Of a stretch of 25,806 nt of DNA, positions 1 through 5,923 are shown piece after piece; position 1 is the stretch's first letter, and every line of letters begins with the position of its first letter. The translations under genes were made by a program, and so were the position numbers. Source of the DNA: DATEFF01 sp964586395 (GTDB lineage Bacteria > Patescibacteriota > Saccharimonadia > Saccharimonadales > EFPC-124); NCBI GenBank assembly GCA_964586395.1, contig CAZPGP010000014.1, positions 1 through 25,806 on the forward strand, read 5' to 3'. The notes beneath the pieces were generated by a model. It was not told the origin of the DNA. It ran no database searches and saw only the letters and a program-made list of their open reading frames with translations.

Positions 1-14
1 GACCGCTGGGCAAG

Positions 15-38
15 AAAAAAGCACCACCGAGGTGATGC
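15..38 (-). terminator. Intrinsic terminator of tRNA-Asp
   Basis: Read on the minus strand, a GC-containing hairpin (GCATCACC / GGTGGTGC, apex TC) is followed directly by six T residues. It lies just past the CCA end of tRNA-Asp, so it most likely ends that transcript. Confidence 0.75.
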
Positions 39-46
39 ACTTTTCT

Positions 47-124
47 TGGCGGGCCCGACCGGATTCGAACCGGCGATCTCCTCCGTGACAGGGAGGCGTG
101 ATAGGCCAACTTCACTACGAGCCC
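47..124 (-). tRNA. tRNA-Asp (GUC)
   Basis: The minus strand folds as a full cloverleaf: a 7-bp acceptor (GGGCTCG / CGGGCCC), an anticodon loop CTGTCAC giving anticodon GUC, and a T arm with GGTTCGAATCC. Discriminator G and the 3' CCA are encoded (47-50). It is divergent from the next two tRNAs and has its own promoter and terminator. Confidence 0.96.
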
Positions 125-148
125 AAGTTGGTCATTTAGGACTGCCCT

Positions 149-177
149 ATAGTAACAATTTTTGGTGTTTCTGACAA
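149..177 (-). promoter_or_regulatory. Promoter of tRNA-Asp
   Basis: On the minus strand, TTGTCA (172-177) and TACTAT (149-154) are 17 bases apart, about 25 bases upstream of the tRNA 5' end. This is a sigma70-type spacing. Confidence 0.65.
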
Positions 178-212
178 GAGTTTGTAAGGGGTGGCTTTGC
201 GGGGGAGTAGTT

Positions 213-221
213 TGTTATAAT
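213..221 (+). promoter_or_regulatory. Extended -10 promoter for tRNA-Thr/tRNA-Gly
   Basis: TGtTATAAT is a perfect extended -10 element, 23 bases upstream of tRNA-Thr. No convincing -35 is seen at 17 bases, which extended -10 promoters can lack. Confidence 0.6.
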
Positions 222-244
222 GACCTCTGTCCCTTAAGGCATGT

Positions 245-321
245 GCCATCTTAGCTCAGCTGGCTAGAGCACCACTTTCGTAAAGTGGGGGTCCGGGGTT
301 CGAGTCCCCGAGATGGCTCCA
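245..321 (+). tRNA. tRNA-Thr (CGU)
   Basis: The sequence forms a cloverleaf with acceptor GCCATCT / AGATGGC, D arm TAGCTCAGCTGGCTAGAGC, anticodon loop TTCGTAA (anticodon CGU) and T arm GGGGTTCGAGTCCCC. Discriminator T and CCA are encoded. It is probably co-transcribed with tRNA-Gly 17 bases downstream. Confidence 0.96.
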
Positions 322-338
322 TATAGTAGATCCAATAG

Positions 339-412
339 GCGAGATTAGTATAGTGGTAGTACGCCTGCTTCCCAAGCAGGAAGTGCGAGTTCGATTCTCG
401 CATCTCGCACCA
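339..412 (+). tRNA. tRNA-Gly (CCC)
   Basis: Acceptor GCGAGAT / ATCTCGC, anticodon loop TTCCCAA (anticodon CCC), T arm GCGAGTTCGATTCTCGC, and encoded CCA at 410-412. An open frame beginning inside this tRNA at 353 is an artefact; the downstream gene starts at 470. Confidence 0.96.
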
Positions 413-469
413 TGTATCCATCGCCGCCAATATCAGCTATACTTAGAAAGATACGTGACAGAAGTACTT

Positions 470-841
470 ATGTTCAAAAAAAGAGAACTAATCCAATTTT
501 CTCGTGACCGCCTGGCAATCTCGCTCCTCATAGCGTTCCTGCTGAGCATGGTGATTTTACTCCTCATGACCTTATTCAACATCCATGTCAGCGAAGTGCA
601 GCTTCCAGTCCGCTTCTCGGGTTATGGCTCTACCAGCATTTACCGTGACCAATGGTACTCGCTGATGTCGTTTGGTATTTTTGCGGTTCTCGTCGGCGGC
701 ATTAACGGCTTCTTGATTATCAAGTTGCACTCTATTCGCCGAGGGCTTTCACTCGGACTAGCCCTGGTGAGCGTATCTATCGGCGTTATCTCGCTTGTCG
801 TCGCGGCGGCGGTATTTAGACTGGCGGCTGTGTCACTATGA
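470..841 (+). CDS. Small three-span membrane protein
   Basis: The product is 123 residues with three hydrophobic segments: about 17-38, 64-86 and 93-116. The segment between the first two is about 25 polar residues rich in Ser, Tyr and Arg, and the short N-terminus is basic (MFKKRE). The ATG at 470 is preferred because the frame upstream runs back into tRNA-Gly; TATACT at 438-443 could be its -10 box. No clear ribosome binding site is present. Its stop codon overlaps the ATG of the glycosyltransferase gene (ATGA at 838), so the two are translationally coupled and the protein may act as an accessory subunit at the membrane. I do not recognise the family; the function is unknown. Confidence 0.72.
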   Translation: MFKKRELIQFSRDRLAISLLIAFLLSMVILLLMTLFNIHVSEVQLPVRFSGYGSTSIYRDQWYSLMSFGIFAVLVGGINGFLIIKLHSIRRGLSLGLALVSVSIGVISLVVAAAVFRLAAVSL

Positions 842-2472
842 GAGCCCAAGATCTAGAGATTCCGTTAGGGAAGCGAACTCCAAAGTATCGTTTCTTCGAG
901 ATGCTGCCAGCATTCTTGAGCTACGGACTATTGCTGGTCCCAGTTGTGTTGAGCCTGATTGATCCTTTTATCGCGACGGTTTTTATCATTGCCTACGTTA
1001 TCTTTTGGTTTGTGAAGGCCATTGGCATCGCGTATCGCACGATTCAGGGTTACAACCTTTTGCAGCAGGCACAGCGTGTTGACTGGCTTGCTCGACTAGG
1101 CGACCTCGAGGACCCAGAGGCGGCGATGATTGCTTACAGCGAGAAGACCTCACATAAGGAATGGCGCCACCGTGCACATTATCGCAACTTGCAGATGGTT
1201 GCGGCCGACCAAGCAACCTACCAGAAGCCGTCAGATGTGATTAATGCTGTTATCGTCCCGATGGTCAAAGAGGGTAGGGATGTATTGGAGCCGACCATTG
1301 AGTCTATTTTGCGCAGTCACTACGACTTCAAGAAGAATATGATTCTTCTTATCGCTTACGAAGAGCGCGCTGGTCAGGCATCTGAAGATCTCGCCCATGA
1401 CCTGATCAAGAAATACGGTTCGAAGTTCCTGCACGCCGTAGCTATTGGTCATCCAGCAGGTTTACCAAACGAGCTAGTCGGTAAGGGCGGCAATATCAAC
1501 TTTGCCGGTCGTGAACTGCAGAAGTACCTCGAGACAGAGAAGATTGACCCCGACCGTGTCATCGTCACCACCCTCGATGCCGACAACCGCCCCGATCCAT
1601 CGTATTTTGCCTACGTCGCCTACGAATATATTATTGCCGGCAGTCGTCGGCGCAACTTGGCCTTTCAGCCGATCTCTCTCTACATGAATAACATTTGGGA
1701 TGTTCCGGCTGCGATGCGTGTTCTTGCGGTAGGTAACTCATTCTGGACCATCATTAACTCACAGCGTCAGCACATGCTGCGCAACTTTTCGTCTCACTCA
1801 CAGGGGATGGGGTCGCTACTCGACACTAACTTCTGGAGCGCACGAACCATCGTAGAGGATGGTCACCAGTATTGGCGCAGCTACTTCGCCTACGATGGCG
1901 ACTATGATGTCGTCCCCGTGTATGTACCAATCTATCAAGACGCGGTCCTCTCTGACACCTACTGGGGTACTATTAAGGCTCAGTTTGTACAACTCCGCCG
2001 CTGGGCCTATGGCGCATCTGATATCGCATACGTTGCAGAGAAAGGGCTAGGGAAGAATGCTACCGTACCTCGCTGGGGTTTCTGGGCACGGTTCTTACGC
2101 CTCATCGATAGCCACGTCAGTTGGGCAACTGCTTCTATCATTATCGCCTTTGGCGCTTGGGCGCCTCTGTTCTTGAACAGGGAATCAAGCCATAGCATTG
2201 TTGCTCACCAGCTGCCATTGATTGCCAGTCAGCTGCAACAGGTCGCGCTAATTGGTTTGTTTATTACGGTCTTCCTGACATTCAAGATGCTGCCGCCACG
2301 CCCCGCGCGCTACAAATCACACCGCAACCTTGCGATGTTGCTCCAATGGTTGATCATGCCTATTACGAGTATTGGCTACGGCTCTGCTGCTGCCTTTAAC
2401 TCGCAGACCCGCTTGCTGCTTGGCAAGTATCTCGACAAGTTTGATGTTACAGAAAAAGCTGTAAAGAAGTAG
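838..2472 (+). CDS. Membrane glycosyltransferase, family 2 type
   Basis: The product has 544 residues. Two membrane segments lie at about 25-68, a cytosolic GT-A catalytic domain at roughly 120-400, and three hydrophobic segments at about 425-530. Catalytic features are visible: LDADNRPD with the DxD-type pair at 247/249, a later acidic stretch DGDYD, and QLRRW at 385-389, the QxxRW motif of processive family-2 enzymes such as cellulose and hyaluronan synthases. Such proteins move sugars from nucleotide donors onto a polymer or lipid at the inner membrane face and may export the chain. Sugar and product cannot be told from sequence. It overlaps the small membrane protein upstream and is convergent with the NrdR-like gene. 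Confidence 0.88.
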   Translation: MRAQDLEIPLGKRTPKYRFFEMLPAFLSYGLLLVPVVLSLIDPFIATVFIIAYVIFWFVKAIGIAYRTIQGYNLLQQAQRVDWLARLGDLEDPEAAMIAYSEKTSHKEWRHRAHYRNLQMVAADQATYQKPSDVINAVIVPMVKEGRDVLEPTIESILRSHYDFKKNMILLIAYEERAGQASEDLAHDLIKKYGSKFLHAVAIGHPAGLPNELVGKGGNINFAGRELQKYLETEKIDPDRVIVTTLDADNRPDPSYFAYVAYEYIIAGSRRRNLAFQPISLYMNNIWDVPAAMRVLAVGNSFWTIINSQRQHMLRNFSSHSQGMGSLLDTNFWSARTIVEDGHQYWRSYFAYDGDYDVVPVYVPIYQDAVLSDTYWGTIKAQFVQLRRWAYGASDIAYVAEKGLGKNATVPRWGFWARFLRLIDSHVSWATASIIIAFGAWAPLFLNRESSHSIVAHQLPLIASQLQQVALIGLFITVFLTFKMLPPRPARYKSHRNLAMLLQWLIMPITSIGYGSAAAFNSQTRLLLGKYLDKFDVTEKAVKK

Positions 2473-2492
2473 CTCGCCTCCGTAAGTGTTGT

Positions 2493-2939
2493 TTATTTGA
2501 GGTGTCTTTTTAGTGTTCGGGCATCTAGGTCGGGCGAATAGCGCGAAAGGTACTTTATATAGGCTGCGGTGTCGAAATTCTTGAGGGTTTCAAGGACGAC
2601 GCCGATGATCTGATTTTTGGTGACAGAGTTGTTCTTGGCGGCCGCGAGGCTATATAATTTTTGTTCAATCGTGTCATTGAGCCAATAAGCCGCCTCGCCA
2701 TGGTCTTTACGATGATCACATACACTCAAAATGCTGAGCGTAAGCTTCGCGCGCGAGTATTGATAAGTGCGTTTGGCCGTCCCGACGCGCAGAATGCTTT
2801 CTGGGTCGGCATGCTCACGCGTCGTGAATTCGCGCGTGCAGGTCTCGCAGCGCCTCCGACGCCATGTTTCGTTCAAACGGGCCGTATGGCGGCTGTTATA
2901 GACTTTCGTTTTCTTGTGAAGACAAAATGGACATACCAT
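2493..2939 (-). CDS. nrdR: NrdR-like zinc-ribbon/ATP-cone regulator
   Basis: The product is 148 residues, close to the usual NrdR length of about 150. The N-terminus has the zinc ribbon CPFC (Cys3, Cys6) and CETC (Cys31, Cys34) preceded by an RRRR patch, as in NrdR. Residues about 50-145 align by eye with an ATP-cone domain (YSRAKL near 60 for the usual FDREKL; a C-terminal LKNFDTAAYIKYLSRYSPD for the typical LDEVAYVRFASVY). NrdR senses ATP/dATP and represses ribonucleotide reductase genes. The cone is divergent, so ligand and target are uncertain; no ribonucleotide reductase gene lies in this window. A -10-like CAATAT ends six bases before the ATG and no ribosome binding site is visible, which suggests a leaderless mRNA. 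Confidence 0.75.
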   Translation of the reverse strand: MVCPFCLHKKTKVYNSRHTARLNETWRRRRCETCTREFTTREHADPESILRVGTAKRTYQYSRAKLTLSILSVCDHRKDHGEAAYWLNDTIEQKLYSLAAAKNNSVTKNQIIGVVLETLKNFDTAAYIKYLSRYSPDLDARTLKRHLK

Positions 2940-2974
2940 GACTACATATTGTCATGTCGCTAATAAAAAATCTA

Positions 2975-3004
2975 GTGGATAACCATAAGAAACATGTGGG
3001 TAAA
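2975..3004. promoter_or_regulatory. Pair of DnaA-box-like sites, copy 1
   Basis: GTGGATAAC (2975-2983) and TGTGGGTAAA (2995-3004) are separated by 11 bases. Read on the minus strand they are GTTATCCAC and TTTACCCACA, each one mismatch from the bacterial DnaA box TTATCCACA. An identical arrangement recurs at 3405-3434. The binding protein is inferred only. Confidence 0.45.
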
Positions 3005-3007
3005 CTA

Positions 3008-3031
3008 AAACCACCTCAGTTGAGGTGGTTT
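3008..3031 (-). terminator. Intrinsic terminator hairpin
   Basis: AAACCACCTCA and TGAGGTGGTTT form a perfect 11-bp stem with a two-base apex. On the minus strand it follows the 56-residue ORF and its 3' arm runs into TTTAGTTTA. It also has T residues on the plus side and could work both ways. Confidence 0.6.
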
Positions 3032-3052
3032 GTATATGTGGCGCGGTAGGGG

Positions 3053-3223
3053 TTACCGTTTCGTAGCGATGTTCCTGCTAGGTTGCTTCACAGGTTTAGA
3101 CTGTGTATTTACGACGACGCGACTGTCGTCTGTGTGCTCGAAGAATAGTTTGAATTTTTCGAGTGCTGATTTGTCGATACTGTTGCCACTGATTGCTTTT
3201 TGGTTTGTTTGTGTCTTATCCAT
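3053..3223 (-). CDS. Hypothetical 56-residue hydrophilic protein
   Basis: A short frame starts at ATG 3223 with MDKTQTNQKAISGNS and ends with a basic tail (QPSRNIATKR). It has no Cys and no membrane segment. Support for it being real: a consensus-like promoter (TTGCAT, 17 bases, TACTAT) whose -10 box ends nine bases before the ATG, an AAGG just upstream of the start, and an intrinsic terminator 22 bases past the stop. I do not recognise a family. It lies between the two DnaA-box-like pairs. The opposite-strand frame over the same bases has no comparable signals. Confidence 0.5.
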   Translation of the reverse strand: MDKTQTNQKAISGNSIDKSALEKFKLFFEHTDDSRVVVNTQSKPVKQPSRNIATKR

Positions 3224-3232
3224 GACAGCCTT

Positions 3233-3261
3233 ATAGTAGCATAAGAGTTATGATAATGCAA
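3233..3261 (-). promoter_or_regulatory. Promoter of the 56-residue ORF
   Basis: On the minus strand TTGCAT (3256-3261) is followed after 17 bases by TACTAT (3233-3238). The predicted start of transcription is within a few bases of ATG 3223. Confidence 0.5.
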
Positions 3262-3404
3262 GTGTCGGTGTTCCATTGACGAAATAACAGATTATGATTT
3301 GGGTAATTTGTGTGTTCTGCGTGTGGTGATGTTATCGGCGCAACGAGTAAATTTGTGTATCTCATATACGAGCTTAGGAAAGGTCAAGCGCGCAGTTATG
3401 CCAC

Positions 3405-3434
3405 GTGGATAACTAGCGCCTGCCTGTGGGTAAA
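3405..3434. promoter_or_regulatory. Pair of DnaA-box-like sites, copy 2
   Basis: GTGGATAAC (3405-3413), 11 bases, TGTGGGTAAA (3425-3434): the same two words, order, orientation and 20-base centre spacing as at 2975-3004. The bases between and around the words differ, so this is not a simple duplication. The rest of 3262-3456 holds no gene that I can support. Confidence 0.45.
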
Positions 3435-3456
3435 AGTAGGGCGATAGTAGCAAAAC

Positions 3457-3486
3457 AAAAGACATCCTGCGGTAAGGATGTCTTTT
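3457..3486 (-). terminator. Intrinsic terminator of tRNA-Val
   Basis: AAAAGACATCC and GGATGTCTTTT form an 11-bp stem with an eight-base loop. On the minus strand it follows the CCA end of tRNA-Val and finishes in a T run. Confidence 0.8.
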
Positions 3487-3498
3487 GCGATAAATTCA

Positions 3499-3575
3499 TG
3501 GTGGGCTCTAGAGGACTCGAACCTCTGACCTCTTCCACGTCAAGGAAGCGCTCTAGCCAACTGAGCTAAGAGCCC
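3499..3575 (-). tRNA. tRNA-Val (GAC)
   Basis: Minus-strand cloverleaf: acceptor GGGCTCT / AGAGCCC, D arm TAGCTCAGTTGGCTAGAGC, anticodon loop TTGACGT (anticodon GAC), T arm AGAGGTTCGAGTCCTCT, discriminator A and encoded CCA. Confidence 0.96.
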
Positions 3576-3589
3576 GAATGGACCTTACA

Positions 3590-3618
3590 AATATAGAACA
3601 AAATAACAGATTACACAA
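3590..3618 (-). promoter_or_regulatory. Promoter of tRNA-Val
   Basis: On the minus strand TTGTGT (3613-3618), 17 bases, TATATT (3590-3595), 15 bases upstream of the tRNA. The spacer contains the 13-base word AAATAACAGATTA, also found at 3282-3294. Confidence 0.6.
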
Positions 3619-3625
3619 GAGAGGA

Positions 3626-3654
3626 TTGCGACTAACCTCTTGAGGCGCTAGAAT
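3626..3654 (+). promoter_or_regulatory. Promoter of the thrS operon
   Basis: TTGCGA (3626-3631), exactly 17 bases, TAGAAT (3649-3654). The transcript would begin near 3661, only a few bases before the leader ORF ATG at 3665 and about 115 bases before thrS. Confidence 0.6.
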
Positions 3655-3664
3655 AGAGGGCAAG

Positions 3665-3712
3665 ATGTGTCTGTTAAAGAAGAACTCAACTTTGACCACG
3701 ACAACCCCTTAG
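3665..3712 (+). CDS. Putative threonine-rich leader peptide of thrS
   Basis: This 15-codon ORF reads MCLLKKNSTLTTTTP and then stops at TAG 3710-3712. Five of its last seven codons are Thr (ACT, ACC, ACG, ACA, ACC), and all four Thr codons occur. It sits between the predicted promoter and thrS, the gene that charges tRNA-Thr. The word GTTAAAG occurs at 3673-3679 and again at 3759-3765, where it contains the thrS ribosome binding site. CTTTGAC (3690-3696), within the Thr codons, can pair with either copy. A ribosome stalled on Thr codons would mask CTTTGAC and free the thrS site. A short ACCCC/GGGGT hairpin (3704-3717) followed by four T is a weaker attenuator candidate. The mechanism is inference. 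A GTG-started frame (3667-3780) overlapping the thrS ATG is the main alternative. Confidence 0.5.
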   Translation: MCLLKKNSTLTTTTP

Positions 3713-3776
3713 GGGGTACTTTTGCATACATCAAAGCTCCTCTTCTATTAACTAAGACGTTAAAGGATAAAAACAC

Positions 3777-5606
3777 ATGAACCCTCAAGACCAAAACCAC
3801 CACGCCATGCGGCATTCCCTGGCACACATCTCTGCTGCGGCTGTCCGCCGACTATGGCCAAACGCGAAGTTCGGCGTTGGCCCAGTAGTAGAGAACGGAT
3901 ATTATTACGATATTGACCTCGGTGATGGGCGGACTATCTCTGAATCTGATTTTCCTAAGATCGAGAAGCAAATGCGTGCCATTATAAAGGAAGATCAACC
4001 GTTCGAGCATTTCACCATGCCTATCGACGAAGCAATCGCGTGGGCTGAGGAGAGCAAGCAGCCCTATAAGCTTGAGTTGCTCAACGATCTAAAGCGCGCA
4101 GGAACCACTGTTGCTAAGGACCTCGATGTAGAAGAGCTTGGTCTGGCAGCTGATGGCGAAAGTAGGGTCGAGGACGTATCGTTCTATCGGAACGGCGATT
4201 TTACCGACCTCTGTCGTGGTCCTCACGTCGAAAGTACCGGCAAGGTAGGAGCATTCAAGCTGACCAAAGTCGCTGGTGCGTACTGGCGCGCTAAAGAGGG
4301 GAATCCTCAGATGCAGCGCCTCTACGGCGTGGCGTTTCCGGCAGAGCAAGAACTTGAGGATTACCTCAAGGCAGTCGAGGAAGCAAAGCTTCGTGACCAC
4401 CGTTTGCTCGGAAAACAGCTCGATCTGTTCACTTTCTCGGACCTTGTCGGTCCTGGTCTGCCACTGTTCACTCCTCGGGGTACGCTTATCCGCAAGCTTC
4501 TTCGAGACATGCTGACTCAGGTTGGCAAGAAATACGGCGGCGTACAGGTAGAGATTCCGCATATCGCAAAGCGTGGTTTATATGAGACTTCAGGTCACGC
4601 TCAAAAGTTCAGCGAAGAGTTGTTCGAGGTCAAGAGTCATTACGACATCGACTTTGTGATGAAGCCGGTTAACTGCCCGCACCACACACAGATTTTTGCT
4701 TCACGTCCACGCAGCTATAAGGAATTACCGATTAGCTACATGGAGACTACCATGCAGTACCGCGATGAGAAGCCTGGTCAGATCGGTGGCTTGACTCGCG
4801 TGCGAGCCATCACTGTGGACGACGGTCACATCTTCTGTACGACCGATCAGATCAAGGAAGTCGCCATCGGTCTCTGTAAGTTTATCGAGGAGTTCCACTC
4901 TGCACTCGGTATGTATGGCGACCATTGGGTATCTCTATCTGTTCGCGACTATAGCAAACCTGAAGGCTACATCGGCGACCCGGCAGATTGGGACAAGGCC
5001 GAAGAGATGCTGGCTGATCTTGCGGCCGAGATGGGCCTTGATGCTAAGCGTATGGAAGGTGAGGCTGCACTGTACGGTCCAAAGCTGGACTTCATGTACA
5101 AGGACGTCCTCGGTAACGAGCGTCAGTTGTCGACTATCCAGCTGGACTTCGCGACTCCTAAGCGTTTCGGCCTGACCTATGTTGATCAGAATGGCGAAGA
5201 TGTCGCCCCTGTTATGATGCACCGTGCTATCTTGGGTTCTTATGAGCGCTTCATGGCGATTATGCTCGAGAAGACTGCCGGCTGGCTACCTCTATGGCTA
5301 GCGCCTGAGCAAGTTCGTATCTTGACCATTAACGATGCCGCCCTTGAGTACGCTCAGAAGGTTCAGGATATCCTCAACGGTGTTGTCCTGATGGAGCCTC
5401 TGAAGTACAACGAAATTCGACACTCTATCGACGACCGTAACGAATCCCTGGGTCGTAAGATTCGCGACGCCGTAGAGCTGAAGATACCAGTACTGATCAT
5501 CGTTGGTCCTCGAGACGCAGCCGCCAACCAGGTAAGCGTGCGCGTTAAGGGTGAAGAGAAGACCGTTCCGCTCGACGAACTCGAAGCATTCCTGAAGTCT
5601 CTATGA
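3777..5606 (+). CDS. thrS: Threonine--tRNA ligase lacking the TGS domain
   Basis: The enzyme charges tRNA-Thr with threonine in the cytosol. The 609-residue protein begins directly with the N2 editing domain: HSLAH at 13-17 and CRGPH at 146-150 supply the editing-site His/Cys residues. The class II catalytic core follows, with zinc ligands Cys300 (NCPHH), His351 (DDGHIF) and His482 (MMHRAILGS), and an anticodon-binding domain covers roughly 510-609. The usual N-terminal TGS domain of about 60 residues is absent, and no in-frame upstream extension exists. AAAGGAT at 3762-3768 is the ribosome binding site for ATG 3777. The stop overlaps the next gene (ATGA at 5603), so this is the first gene of a thrS-ATL-miaA operon. 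Confidence 0.95.
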   Translation: MNPQDQNHHAMRHSLAHISAAAVRRLWPNAKFGVGPVVENGYYYDIDLGDGRTISESDFPKIEKQMRAIIKEDQPFEHFTMPIDEAIAWAEESKQPYKLELLNDLKRAGTTVAKDLDVEELGLAADGESRVEDVSFYRNGDFTDLCRGPHVESTGKVGAFKLTKVAGAYWRAKEGNPQMQRLYGVAFPAEQELEDYLKAVEEAKLRDHRLLGKQLDLFTFSDLVGPGLPLFTPRGTLIRKLLRDMLTQVGKKYGGVQVEIPHIAKRGLYETSGHAQKFSEELFEVKSHYDIDFVMKPVNCPHHTQIFASRPRSYKELPISYMETTMQYRDEKPGQIGGLTRVRAITVDDGHIFCTTDQIKEVAIGLCKFIEEFHSALGMYGDHWVSLSVRDYSKPEGYIGDPADWDKAEEMLADLAAEMGLDAKRMEGEAALYGPKLDFMYKDVLGNERQLSTIQLDFATPKRFGLTYVDQNGEDVAPVMMHRAILGSYERFMAIMLEKTAGWLPLWLAPEQVRILTINDAALEYAQKVQDILNGVVLMEPLKYNEIRHSIDDRNESLGRKIRDAVELKIPVLIIVGPRDAAANQVSVRVKGEEKTVPLDELEAFLKSL

Positions 5607-5923
5607 ATAGAGTAGACGCTCAGTTCAAGGAGCGCGTTTATGCGCTTGTCGCGCAGATTCCTACAGGAAGAGTCATGACCTATGGTCAGCTCGCAGCTCT
5701 CTGTGGCGAGCCTCGTGCTGCCTGGGAAGTTGGGCAGATTGCCCACAACGGTCCGGCCGATTTGCCATGGCAACGAGTAGTTAATAAGCAGGGCGGTCTG
5801 GCTGTTGGTTGGCCGAACGGCGGCCAGGCCGCTCATCGGGCGATTCTGGAGGCAGAGGGTGTGCCGGTTAGCGAAGACTTCCGGGTAGACGTATCGCAGT
5901 TACAGTGGTGGCCAAATGCCTAA
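5603..5923 (+). CDS. Alkyltransferase-like (ATL) DNA-binding protein
   Basis: The 106-residue protein matches the DNA-binding domain of O6-alkylguanine alkyltransferases: TGRVMTYGQLAAL as the helix-turn-helix start and a DLPWQRV active-site segment. The methyl-accepting Cys of the PCHR motif is Trp56 here, as in ATL proteins, which bind alkylated guanine without repairing it and hand the lesion to nucleotide excision repair. Trp41 appears to occupy the place of the Arg finger in the usual ARAVG segment, which is less common. It overlaps thrS by four bases and miaA by eight bases, so translation is coupled. It is too short for a full alkyltransferase, and repair activity is not expected. Confidence 0.85.
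   Translation: MNRVDAQFKERVYALVAQIPTGRVMTYGQLAALCGEPRAAWEVGQIAHNGPADLPWQRVVNKQGGLAVGWPNGGQAAHRAILEAEGVPVSEDFRVDVSQLQWWPNA

Noticed and set aside
353..469. Upstream extension of the 470 membrane-protein gene
   Set aside because: It begins inside tRNA-Gly and would place coding sequence over a mature tRNA.
3030..3236. Plus-strand hydrophobic frame opposite the 56-residue ORF
   Set aside because: It starts within the terminator hairpin, has no promoter or ribosome binding site, and its hydrophobic residues mirror the polar codons of the minus-strand ORF.
3667..3780. GTG-started 37-residue frame overlapping the thrS ATG (ATGA)
   Set aside because: It would allow coupling to thrS, but the ATG two bases upstream is a stronger start and gives the Thr-rich peptide; kept as the main alternative.
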